A DNA stretch of 64,000 bases from the NCBI GenBank assembly GCA_023395615.1, contig JAEWYP010000031.1:12292-76291 (forward strand), in the 5' to 3' direction. A program made the position numbers and the translations under genes. This document shows, one piece after another, positions 1 through 7,733 of this stretch. Source of the DNA: Bacillota bacterium. Lineage in GTDB: Bacteria; Bacillota; Clostridia; Christensenellales; Aristaeellaceae. Position 1 is the stretch's first letter; every line of letters begins with the position of its first letter. The notes under the pieces were generated by a model, which was not told where the DNA came from, ran no database searches, and worked only from the letters and a program-made list of their open reading frames with translations.

Positions 1-1
1 A

Positions 2-100
2 CCCGTATATACGCCCGTCACGCTTACGCTGGCGCCTTACAGCCAATGGGGCAATCGTGGCGAGGGTGAAATGACCGTATGGATCCCCGTGCGGGAGTAA
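2..100 (+). CDS. 3' end of an unidentified gene, truncated by the window edge
   Basis: Only the last 32 codons are in the window. The frame starting at base 2 is open and ends ...TVWIPVRE before TAA at 98-100. The other two plus frames do not carry an equally sensible reading into the terminator that follows 25 bases later. The fragment is rich in beta-type residues (T, V, W, Y), like the end of a small exported beta-sheet protein, but it is too short for a family call. It is convergent with the minus-strand ABC cluster that follows. Confidence 0.45.
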   Translation, partial: PVYTPVTLTLAPYSQWGNRGEGEMTVWIPVRE

Positions 101-124
101 GTCGGATCGCCCACACTTTTTACT

Positions 125-177
125 CCCGGATCAGTCGGCGGCAAGGCTCTGCCGATTGATCCGGGGGCCTTGTTTTT
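125..177 (+). terminator. Rho-independent terminator of the partial first gene
   Basis: A 15-base arm at 125-139 (CCCGGATCAGTCGGC) pairs with 151-165 with a single G-U wobble, around an 11-base loop, and is followed by a T-rich tract at 171-177. The T tract lies only on the plus side, so it ends the plus-strand transcript. No comparable terminator was found for the minus-strand cluster ending at 276. Confidence 0.8.
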
Positions 178-275
178 ATCGGAATTCCTTCATAAAGCCA
201 TGGCGTGCGGCGTTTTTTGAGGACTCGCTCGCCGGGGTTTCCGGAAGGGGCGGTATGTATCGCACGATATATTGC

Positions 276-941
276 CTAAGCCTTCGATACTGCGGGAGGA
301 ACGACTTCTTCCCGCAGAAGGATACCCTCCTGGATTCGGTATACCTCGTCGCAGAGCAGTTCCACATCCTCCCGCACGTGTGTGCAAAGCAGGATCAGTT
401 TCCCTTGCGCCTTCTTGGTCAGCAACAAATTCCGCACCTGCTCCACCCCCTGTGTATCCAGACTGTTCATTGGCTCGTCCAACAGTAAAATGTCCGGATT
501 CTCCATCACCGCCTGTGCAATCCCCAGCCTCTGACGCATTCCCAGCGAATAAGCCCTCACATGTCTACGCAGGTGCGGATTTAACCCCGCCTGTTCCATC
601 GCGGCATACACTTGATCCTTCCCGATGATGCCCCCAACCCTCGCCAGAAATTCCAGATTTTTCGCTCCGCTGTACTGCTCCAGAAAGCCGGGTGTCTCAA
701 TAATCGCGCCGATGTTTTCAGGCATGTTGGCATCCTTGCGGATCGGATGCCCGTTGATGACAATGCTCCCGGAATCCGCCGGTAAAAACCCGCACAACAG
801 CTTTAACAGAACCGTCTTCCCGGATCCATTTCTACCAACAATGCCGTAGATATGCCCTCCTTCAAAGCGAAACGAAACATCTTTCAACACTGGCTGGTTT
901 CCGAAGGATTTGCACAGATGAGCACATTCAATATAGGTCAC
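276..941 (-). CDS. ABC transporter ATP-binding protein
   Basis: A 221-residue ABC ATPase. Walker A is GRNGSGKT, the signature region reads YSLGMRQRLGIAQA and Walker B is ILLLDEP followed by MNSLD. This is the drug/lantibiotic-resistance type (BcrA-like), with a short C terminus. I chose the GTG at 939-941 because an AGGAGGGG ribosome binding site sits just upstream (946-953 on the minus strand) and the family core begins there; the longer frame to 1049 only adds residues overlapping the upstream membrane gene. It is last in a minus-strand cluster with two membrane proteins (955-1812, 1805-2653), which probably form its transmembrane half. The substrate is unknown; export of a peptide or antibiotic, or envelope maintenance, is inferred from the family. 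Confidence 0.85.
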   Translation of the reverse strand: MTYIECAHLCKSFGNQPVLKDVSFRFEGGHIYGIVGRNGSGKTVLLKLLCGFLPADSGSIVINGHPIRKDANMPENIGAIIETPGFLEQYSGAKNLEFLARVGGIIGKDQVYAAMEQAGLNPHLRRHVRAYSLGMRQRLGIAQAVMENPDILLLDEPMNSLDTQGVEQVRNLLLTKKAQGKLILLCTHVREDVELLCDEVYRIQEGILLREEVVPPAVSKA

Positions 942-954
942 AATACCCCTCCTA

Positions 955-1812
955 CTATGCAGCGGCAAAGCGGATAGGGCGTCCCCGCATTGCCAGCAGA
1001 GAGCCTGCCGCCATGAAAAACAAACCGGCAAGAAAGAATGTATTTGCATAGGTAAGCGATGGCAGCACCGACGTACCGTATGGGTCCAGCATATTCAGGT
1101 TTGCCAGCGCAAACGGCGAAAGATAGTAAGTCCAAAAGGGGAGCAGGGAAACATTCGCCGTCAGTCCCATCATAACAAAACCTCCGGCCACATAAACACC
1201 CCAATGCCCACCTGTAAGCAGATTCAACAGAAACACAAACATTCCCAGAAAACAATACAGGCAAGCTGTTAAACAGAACGTTCCCCAGAAAGCCTGAGGC
1301 AGTGTATAAGCCGTTTGCAATTGGACAGGCATATATAAATATACCCCGTAGGTTATACCCAAACTGCTTTGTCTGGCCAGAGAGCGGAAAACAATATCCC
1401 ATTGCAAGTCCCACGTCCAGTGCCCAGCCAGTGTCAGCAGACAGACAAGGAACAGCCACATCGTATAAAGCACGCTCATTTCCAGCAGATACAGCATCTG
1501 CCCGACGCACCACCGATAACGACCACAACGCAACAACAGATACGGTTGCTGCGCGTCCAGGAAAGGCGCGCCGCTGATAATAACCAGCCAACCCAACGAG
1601 AAATAAACCGGCAGCCAGGAATCGTTTACTGTGTAAACAAATAATGCCAGTGGTGAAGCAGCCACCTGATAATCTGTGCACACTGCGCGTACAGGCGACG
1701 CCCACCGCAACATCATCAGCCCCGACAACGCCAGCAGGCTCAGCACGCGAACATTCAGGCTTTTACGAAGTAGGTTACAGGACACTTCTACTACTGAACG
1801 TACTTTATGCAT
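955..1812 (-). CDS. Polytopic membrane protein, putative ABC permease subunit
   Basis: 285 residues with about six hydrophobic segments, spread from roughly residue 23 to 275. I do not recognise a named family. An AGGAGG site lies ten bases before the ATG at 1812. The start overlaps the end of the next upstream gene (1805-2653) by eight bases, so the two membrane proteins are translationally coupled and likely made in equal amounts. Its position directly before the ATPase gene (276-941) suggests an ABC-2-like permease. It is unusually rich in Cys, Tyr and Trp within the membrane segments. Confidence 0.6.
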   Translation of the reverse strand: MHKVRSVVEVSCNLLRKSLNVRVLSLLALSGLMMLRWASPVRAVCTDYQVAASPLALFVYTVNDSWLPVYFSLGWLVIISGAPFLDAQQPYLLLRCGRYRWCVGQMLYLLEMSVLYTMWLFLVCLLTLAGHWTWDLQWDIVFRSLARQSSLGITYGVYLYMPVQLQTAYTLPQAFWGTFCLTACLYCFLGMFVFLLNLLTGGHWGVYVAGGFVMMGLTANVSLLPFWTYYLSPFALANLNMLDPYGTSVLPSLTYANTFFLAGLFFMAAGSLLAMRGRPIRFAAA

Positions 1813-2653
1813 ACTGTTTCAACCTCCTGACGCCGCCACGTATATAGAACGCCCCAAACAGTAAAAGCAACGGCAGGTATTGGGCCGCCCAAACAGTAAT
1901 CACCTCCCGCGGAGTTGAAAGATAGGCGCCTCCCACCGCCATCATCCGAATATCATATTTTGTGGCAAGCGTTTCCACTGTTATGCCAAAAAGCGTAACC
2001 TTGCCAAGCGTCGCCTGAAGTGCCAACAGGAGGTAACTGAAGATCAGGGGACTAATCAGCGCAACAAACCTGTCATCCGACCAGACCGCTACCGCCATTG
2101 CACAGACTACCCAGACAGCAGCACAGGCACCGCGAACTCCAATATAGAGGAGCAGAAAGACAGCATACCGTCTGCCGAGCAACAGAGAGGAACCGTTGAG
2201 AAAATCCAGAGAACTGAACGAAATTGGTCCCGCAGGAAACGTAAGCGGCAGCCAGATGGATAACAGCGTAATCCCGCCCAACAGGCCAAAGGCGACCACG
2301 GCAAAAGCAGTGAGCATACCTACGATTCCTTTGGAGATCAGATAATTCCGCCGTGTTGTTTTAGGCAGGATTAAGCGCACATATCGGCTGTCGATATCCT
2401 GCGCCACGGAGAGAGCATACACCCAGGCGCAGATGCTGGGCACAAGGCTTTGAAAGTCCGAAAAGCAAAGCTGATATAGTTCTCCATAAACAGTCGCATC
2501 CTGTGTATTGAGGTTAATCATAAAATGATTACATAAAAACTGAATCAGCATAAAAACCACAACAGCAAGAGAAAACCGAAAACCACCAAATGCGCGCCGC
2601 AAGTCAACCGACAGGCAGCTGCGCAACGATCCCCGTTTCCGCGTCAGTTCCAT
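1805..2653 (-). CDS. Polytopic membrane protein, putative ABC permease subunit
   Basis: 282 residues with about six predicted transmembrane stretches (near 25-42, 110-135, 160-190, 195-225 and 250-275, among others). A large external loop after the first helix fits ABC-2-type permeases. The start overlaps the stop of the exported protein at 2644-3726 by ten bases and the 3' end overlaps the next permease, so the genes form a tight coupled unit. No catalytic motif is visible. I read it, with the 955-1812 product, as the membrane part of the transporter powered by the 276-941 ATPase. This is inferred from context. Confidence 0.6.
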   Translation of the reverse strand: MELTRKRGSLRSCLSVDLRRAFGGFRFSLAVVVFMLIQFLCNHFMINLNTQDATVYGELYQLCFSDFQSLVPSICAWVYALSVAQDIDSRYVRLILPKTTRRNYLISKGIVGMLTAFAVVAFGLLGGITLLSIWLPLTFPAGPISFSSLDFLNGSSLLLGRRYAVFLLLYIGVRGACAAVWVVCAMAVAVWSDDRFVALISPLIFSYLLLALQATLGKVTLFGITVETLATKYDIRMMAVGGAYLSTPREVITVWAAQYLPLLLLFGAFYIRGGVRRLKQYA

Positions 2654-3726
2654 TGCAGGCAGGCTCCATCCAGGGCACTGTATCCTTCATCGTACGTCTG
2701 CCCATTCTCCGTTACGGTAAACACATAGGCGGGCACGTATTGGATCGCCTGATTCAGCGCTTTCCCCTGTATGCCAACGGGCACGTAGGTTAAGGCAATC
2801 CGGCTCACATGCAGGGGTTCGGCCCCCAACAGTTCATTGTGGTTCTTGCCAAACAGAGTAAGCATCTCCTGAAGCGACAGGATCGATACCGATGTCGGCG
2901 TTTCGGTCGGCTTCCACAGGTTGTTCACCTGCAGGGATTCCACTCCGGCGGCGGATAACACCACCTCCGCACAGGGCGGGTCCACGCTGTCCCCGTTTCC
3001 CGTGTAGGGCCAGAATGGTTGATCGTAAAGGGGTAAACCCTCCATCTCCTGTTTGAAAAGGATCACGTAACAGGCGTCCTCTTCGCGCCATTCCTCCATC
3101 CGGTGCAATTTCAACCCGGCAGCCTGATCCGCTTCCATATCTTTCCGGGTAGCCTGCTGCATCTGGTTAAGCATCGCAAGGTCCAACGGGATGACCGTGT
3201 CCACCGTCAGGTTCACGCCCACGGAGGCAAACAGGGCCAGCGCCTTTTGCACCGACTGAGCCTGTGTGGCAAAAGACAGTTCCGCATTCGGAAAGCGGTA
3301 CGCATCGGTCTGCGCCGACTGAAAATACACAAGCAAATCGTTCAGGCAGGCGCCCCTGTCCGAAGCGTATGCAAAGTTACCGCCAAGGTCGTCGGAATAG
3401 TTACCGTTCGCGTTCGGCCACCGGTATTCGATGTACTGAAACGTGCCGCCTGTTCCGTTCGATTCGTCCTGCGCGGTCTGCTCCGGGTCTGTTCCGGGGG
3501 CTACCGCTGCTAAAAACGGCTCCGGGGCAAACGTCACCCGCTCGCAGGGAAGGATCGGGCAGGCGGTCACACCCTCCGGTATGCTCAGTTCCGCATCGTA
3601 CGTAATCACCCCGTCGGTTTTTTGCAGCTTCCCGGCCGTTTCTCCCCACGCGGGCAGTGTTAACCCGATCAGCAGCACGCAAAACAGCAGGGCGATCCCG
3701 CCCCGCAGATGACGCCGGTTCTTCAT
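2644..3726 (-). CDS. Exported protein of unknown function
   Basis: 360 residues. The N terminus is a clear signal peptide (positive start, hydrophobic stretch to about residue 25, cleavage near PAWGET). The Cys in the hydrophobic core is not in a lipobox position. The mature part is soluble, acidic and without motifs I recognise; a distant likeness to clostridial DUF6034-type exported proteins is possible but unproven. A GGGAGG site precedes the ATG. It is cotranscribed with an ABC transporter and a second small exported protein (3768-4205), which suggests a function at the cell envelope linked to that transporter. Confidence 0.6.
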   Translation of the reverse strand: MKNRRHLRGGIALLFCVLLIGLTLPAWGETAGKLQKTDGVITYDAELSIPEGVTACPILPCERVTFAPEPFLAAVAPGTDPEQTAQDESNGTGGTFQYIEYRWPNANGNYSDDLGGNFAYASDRGACLNDLLVYFQSAQTDAYRFPNAELSFATQAQSVQKALALFASVGVNLTVDTVIPLDLAMLNQMQQATRKDMEADQAAGLKLHRMEEWREEDACYVILFKQEMEGLPLYDQPFWPYTGNGDSVDPPCAEVVLSAAGVESLQVNNLWKPTETPTSVSILSLQEMLTLFGKNHNELLGAEPLHVSRIALTYVPVGIQGKALNQAIQYVPAYVFTVTENGQTYDEGYSALDGACLQWN

Positions 3727-3767
3727 CCGAAACGCCTCCCGTCAGTCCCCCTGTCGACAGAGATTGG

Positions 3768-4205
3768 TCATCGTTCCCTCATCAGGGTCCGAACGGTGCG
3801 TTCCAATCCTCGCCCGACATTCCCGGTTACCGATACCCGATAGACCCCCGTACCCACAACGACCGTGCCGCCCGCGGAAGCCGTTTTGCCCGCGATGGCG
3901 CTGCCATACCACGTGGCGATACGCCGCCAGCCCTTTCCGCATTGCTGATGGAGCGATACGGTCAGTGACGACGGATATGCGCCGACGGGCGAAACAGCGC
4001 CCCGGCAGCTGGCCCGATTTTCTTCAAAAGTCAGTTCCGCCGAGATGCCGGAGGTATAGCGATTCGCTGAGGATTGTACAGGAATGGTTTCTCTTTTTGA
4101 CGATTCATTTCCTTCCGTTTTGCCTAAGTTTTTACATATTGACAAGCAGAGAATGAACACCGCCAACGCCAGCAGGGCATAAAGAAAGCCTGTCGTTCTT
4201 TTCAT
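3768..4205 (-). CDS. Small exported or membrane-anchored protein of unknown function
   Basis: 145 residues. An N-terminal hydrophobic segment (about 8-26, with a Cys at its end) works as a signal or anchor. The rest is Gly/Ser/Thr-rich and beta-prone (VVVGTGVYRVSVTG), resembling small secreted beta-sandwich proteins of clostridia. A GGAGGAGGG site precedes the ATG at 4205. It is the first gene of the minus-strand ABC cluster and lies behind a possible ECF-type promoter at 4236-4266. I cannot assign a function. Confidence 0.55.
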   Translation of the reverse strand: MKRTTGFLYALLALAVFILCLSICKNLGKTEGNESSKRETIPVQSSANRYTSGISAELTFEENRASCRGAVSPVGAYPSSLTVSLHQQCGKGWRRIATWYGSAIAGKTASAGGTVVVGTGVYRVSVTGNVGRGLERTVRTLMRER

Positions 4206-4235
4206 TTCGGACCCTCCTCCGATTGCTCTCCTATA

Positions 4236-4266
4236 TATAGATGCAACTGGAGGCTGTTTTGTTACA
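4236..4266 (-). promoter_or_regulatory. Possible ECF-sigma promoter for the export/ABC cluster
   Basis: On the minus strand TGTAACA (4260-4266) and GCATCTATA (4236-4244) are separated by 15 bases. The TGTAAC plus (C)GTCTA/CATCTA pair is the style of ECF-type promoters in clostridia, and no good sigma-A -35 box is present. It lies about 30 bases before the start of the first exported protein. The call rests on motif memory alone. Confidence 0.35.
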
Positions 4267-4342
4267 CCGATTTGAAAAAAACGTGCAGGCGTATGTTTGT
4301 AAGATCCTCCGGGGTGTCTACGGCTTGCCGCACCGCGGGCCG

Positions 4343-5734
4343 CTATTCCAGCGGCGGCACTTCGGCAGGTGTCAGCTCTGCCGGGCTTTCCAGCTGTTTA
4401 ATCCAGTTGCCGCAAAATAACCGCGCCGCGCACCAGACCGACTTGATCACCGAATCAATCCGCAGGAAAAATTGAATCCAAAAAGGGCTGAGCCCCCACA
4501 CGAAACCCGCACAGTAGCCCAGCGGTACGGACGCGAGCCAAAGAAACACGACATCCGCGACCATCAGAAAGCGCGTATCGCCTCCGCCACGGAGCACACC
4601 TTTGGCCAGCACGCTGCCCACGGTTTGAAACGGCAGCAGAATAGCGAACGAATACATCAGCTGGTCGGCATACCATAGCGTTTGTTCCGAAATAGCGTAA
4701 AACGTGAGCACCCACGGCGTCAGCACCACCACAATCCCGCCCGCCGCAAGGCCAAGAACGACGGACATCCAGAAGAAGGTTTTGCCGATGCGCTTTGCCA
4801 TTTCCGGATCGCCCATGCCGATGGACTGCCCCACCGTAACGCTTCCGGCCATTGCCAGCCCCATGTTGATGACCGTCGTAAGCTGCACCACCATGGAACA
4901 CACCGAGTTGGCGGCGGACATTTCCACCCCCAGATTGCCAATCACCATAGCCACCAGATTGTTACCCACCGCCAGAAACACGTCGCCTACCAGCACGGGA
5001 ATGCCAATTTTCCAGTAGCTGCGCACCATCCCCCGCTCCACACGCATTCGCAGATCCGTCAGGCGGAAACGGATGGACTGATCCTTCGCAAGTAAATAGA
5101 TTGCCACAACGGCAAACTCAATTACGCGCGCCAGCAGCGTTCCCAGCGCGGCGCCCTGAATGCGCAGTTCCGGCGCGCCCAGATTGCCAAAGATAAATAC
5201 CCAGTTGAAAAATACGTTGGAAAACAGCGACACGCAGGAAACCACCAGCGGCAGCCACGCCATATTAGCCGAGCGGAGAATGTTGGACAGGCACGTGGTA
5301 ACGCCGTGGAAGAAGAAAACCCATACGATCACCCGCAAGTACCGGGTCCCCTGTTCAATCACATTCGCGTCCGTGGAGTACAGCGTCATAATCTGTCGCG
5401 GCCACAGTGCTGTAATCATCATAAACAGCATCGCTCCGCCCATGCAGATGCGAAGCATCAAATTCATCACCATTTTATAGGCAGCCTTGTTGCCTGCGCC
5501 CCAATACTGGTTGGCCAGCACGCAGGCGCCGCCGCTGACTCCCATGCAAAAGATGGAAAACAGGCTGTAATACTGATTCGCGAGAGAGGACGCCGACAGC
5601 GCGGCGTCCCCATAGGAGGCGAGCATCATGGTATCCGCCATGTTCACGGCGATGTCGATCAGCCGTTGCCCCGCCACGGGCAGTGCGATCGCCAGCGCAG
5701 TAAAAAACAGCGGATGCGGTTTTCTGTTTTTCAT
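4343..5734 (-). CDS. MATE family efflux transporter
   Basis: 463 residues in about twelve transmembrane helices with the two-fold repeat of MATE exporters. The N-terminal half carries the family motif region AVNMADTMMLASYGDAALSA and the second half matches it (NLVAMVIGNLGVEMSAANSV). Proteins of this DinF/NorM-like group expel cationic drugs or metabolites using Na+ or H+. The ribosome binding site is weak. It is the last gene of the minus-strand run of glycan genes, 51 bases after a MoaF-like gene, with no terminator seen between them. Export of an aromatic or sugar by-product released by the locus is therefore a reasonable inference. Confidence 0.88.
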   Translation of the reverse strand: MKNRKPHPLFFTALAIALPVAGQRLIDIAVNMADTMMLASYGDAALSASSLANQYYSLFSIFCMGVSGGACVLANQYWGAGNKAAYKMVMNLMLRICMGGAMLFMMITALWPRQIMTLYSTDANVIEQGTRYLRVIVWVFFFHGVTTCLSNILRSANMAWLPLVVSCVSLFSNVFFNWVFIFGNLGAPELRIQGAALGTLLARVIEFAVVAIYLLAKDQSIRFRLTDLRMRVERGMVRSYWKIGIPVLVGDVFLAVGNNLVAMVIGNLGVEMSAANSVCSMVVQLTTVINMGLAMAGSVTVGQSIGMGDPEMAKRIGKTFFWMSVVLGLAAGGIVVVLTPWVLTFYAISEQTLWYADQLMYSFAILLPFQTVGSVLAKGVLRGGGDTRFLMVADVVFLWLASVPLGYCAGFVWGLSPFWIQFFLRIDSVIKSVWCAARLFCGNWIKQLESPAELTPAEVPPLE

Positions 5735-5785
5735 TTCATCAAACTTTCTGCGTTCATTTCCCGGCAGGCAGGGTATCCGGCCCGT

Positions 5786-6607
5786 TCAGATATGGTTTGG
5801 GCTGGGGGCGGCCTCAGTCTCCAGCGGCTGGTCGTACCAGCGGCCGAAAGCGTGCAGCATTCCCCACTCGCGCCGGGTCGCGTCCAGGTGGCGGAAATTG
5901 CGGCCGATGTCCATCATGGAATCCGTATCGATCAGGAGAAGCAGGTTGTTCCCGCCGGCCATCGGGTCGCGCCGGTTGATATGCACCTCCGTATTGCTGA
6001 AGAGATAAAGATGCTCCCGGATTTTAATATAATGGGCCTGTTCCTCGTAAATCGGGTCGTCGATCAGCGGGCTATGATCCCCTTCGGGGCGCTGCAGCGC
6101 CTGCGCCCGGCAGAAGTGGTCCAGATAGATATGCACGTTCACAAACCCGCTGGAATAGGTCCACGCAATTTTCTTTCCGGTCAGTTCGGTCGTTTCACAG
6201 TGCCGTTTCCAGGGCAGCGGCTCGCCGTCGCGTTTCACGGCGCCAAATTCGTACCGGGTTTGCGCCAGCACCGACCGGGAGGGCTGCTCGCCAAAGACCG
6301 TCGTTACGCGCGTTACCAGCCCGTTCTCCTCGTCGATCACCAGCGTAACGCATTCATAATGCGGCTTTCCCGGCACATCGTACGTAATAAAGCGTACGGT
6401 TTCCCGCATTTTCAAGCATCCATACCTGAGCCACTGGGGTTGCCGCGCGCTGTCAAACCGGATCAGATCCTCCCCGGTCACAAAGGAATACAGTTCTTCC
6501 TCGCCGTTATCGTATTGCAGGTGCATCCCCCGGCCTGCCAGATCATATTCCAACCGGCGGATATATTTATCATCGTTTTCAAAATAAAAACCGTTCACAA
6601 CCGGCAT
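5786..6607 (-). CDS. MoaF/lipocalin-like domain protein (paralog 1 of 3)
   Basis: 273 residues, cytoplasmic. It shows the two-lobed layout of MoaF proteins. An N-lobe starts at YDLAGRGMHLQYDNG (about 21-35). A C-lobe starts at LTGKKIAWTYSSGF and closes with a family-like segment, LLLLIDTDSMMDIGRNF. MoaF was named for proximity to molybdenum-cofactor genes, but no cofactor genes occur here. The lobes resemble the calycin fold of phenolic acid decarboxylases (YDNG after an LxG(K/R) start). GGAGGAGG precedes the ATG. It follows an NTF2-like gene and precedes a MATE exporter. Two further paralogs lie at 21339-22253 and 22268-23158. An enzymatic or binding role on a small, perhaps aromatic, substrate is inference. 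Confidence 0.7.
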   Translation of the reverse strand: MPVVNGFYFENDDKYIRRLEYDLAGRGMHLQYDNGEEELYSFVTGEDLIRFDSARQPQWLRYGCLKMRETVRFITYDVPGKPHYECVTLVIDEENGLVTRVTTVFGEQPSRSVLAQTRYEFGAVKRDGEPLPWKRHCETTELTGKKIAWTYSSGFVNVHIYLDHFCRAQALQRPEGDHSPLIDDPIYEEQAHYIKIREHLYLFSNTEVHINRRDPMAGGNNLLLLIDTDSMMDIGRNFRHLDATRREWGMLHAFGRWYDQPLETEAAPSPNHI

Positions 6608-6648
6608 CTGTTTTCCTCCTCCGTTTCTGTCCCCGCGTCTGGTACGGC

Positions 6649-7638
6649 TCAGGCCTTCCGGCCGACACCCCGCGGAAAAGTTTCCACGAAATTCACGGCC
6701 TGCGCCTCCTCAAGGGTGATCGGCAGTTTAGACCAGTCGATCGTTCGTTCCAGCCCCGCATAATCGCAGATGCGGATGGAACAAAGCCGCCCGTCGCTCC
6801 CGCGCTCGTAGGCGGCGACGCCGGAAAGCGCGATACGCCCGCGTTCCTCGTGGCCCGCCCGCGACACGATATGCACCCATTCGATCACGCAGGTGCGCCC
6901 ATCGTCAATCATCGTTTCGTACCGCATACCGACACAGCGCGGGATATAATTCGCCATCATCTCGTACTTTGCGCGGATTTCCTCGCGGGTCAGCGCGGGC
7001 GGGTGAGCGCCGTCGTCCGGCTCGTATCCCCCAAACCTGCAATCGTCCCCGATGCTGTTCATAATCCGTTCCACATCCGCCCTGGGTACGCAGTGCAGCG
7101 CCTCGTAATACTCGCGAACCGCCCCGGTCAGCAGACCCGGATCACCCATCTCCAGATGCGCCGATGGGAAGATTGGCTTTCGGTATGCCTGCAGCCCCGG
7201 CACGAAAGAACAGTGGGTATAAATCCGCACCTCATCCAGAGTGGTTGAGGTGCGCAGATCCGCCACGATCAGAAAGGGCACTTCCTCCACGGCTCCATCC
7301 ACCGTAAAGCGCACCTGCGCCTCCGTTACCGAGCGGCCATTGGCCCGCGTTTGCATCACGGGAATTGCCTCCGCCGCTTCCGCGTGAAAAACGTTCAGCC
7401 AGTCCTCCGCAAAGGCGCGAACCCCCGCCAAACCCTCGTAGCGCCGGTAAGGCGTGTCGATGGCGCATAGCGTGCCGCCAAAGAGTTTATGCTCACAAAA
7501 AAGAGAACACGCGGTTTCCGCATCGCATGCGCAGACCGCCCGCAACAGCCGAAGCTCCGCGTAATCCTCTCGGATCGGGTGTTGCGGCCCCTGATATAAT
7601 TTTGCCAGCGCGCTGCTTTTTCGAATTTCCAATTTCAT
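6649..7638 (-). CDS. Tandem NTF2/SnoaL-like domain protein
   Basis: 329 residues that split into two similar alpha+beta halves (about 20-165 and 185-310). Each opens with a helix pair typical of SnoaL-like/NTF2-like folds (DYAELRLLRAVCACDAETA and VREYYEALHCVPRADVERI). Proteins of this fold act on small hydrophobic molecules (isomerases, dehydratases, cyclases) or only bind them. No catalytic set can be assigned by eye. I preferred the second of two adjacent ATG codons (7638) because the first (7641) abuts the AAAGGA site. It lies between a GH51 arabinofuranosidase and a MoaF-like gene, so it is probably part of the same catabolic programme. Confidence 0.65.
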   Translation of the reverse strand: MKLEIRKSSALAKLYQGPQHPIREDYAELRLLRAVCACDAETACSLFCEHKLFGGTLCAIDTPYRRYEGLAGVRAFAEDWLNVFHAEAAEAIPVMQTRANGRSVTEAQVRFTVDGAVEEVPFLIVADLRTSTTLDEVRIYTHCSFVPGLQAYRKPIFPSAHLEMGDPGLLTGAVREYYEALHCVPRADVERIMNSIGDDCRFGGYEPDDGAHPPALTREEIRAKYEMMANYIPRCVGMRYETMIDDGRTCVIEWVHIVSRAGHEERGRIALSGVAAYERGSDGRLCSIRICDYAGLERTIDWSKLPITLEEAQAVNFVETFPRGVGRKA

Positions 7639-7733
7639 CATCCTTTCTGGCGGTTTACCCCCGGTGCGGGCCACGCCTGCCCGGCGCGACCCGTACCGGT
7701 TTGGACGATTTCGCGGCGGCAGGCGCGGCGGCG

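Noticed and set aside
5306..6763. 485-residue plus-strand open frame
   Set aside because: Antisense shadow across the MATE and MoaF-like genes, with composition typical of complement frames (rich in H, R and Q).
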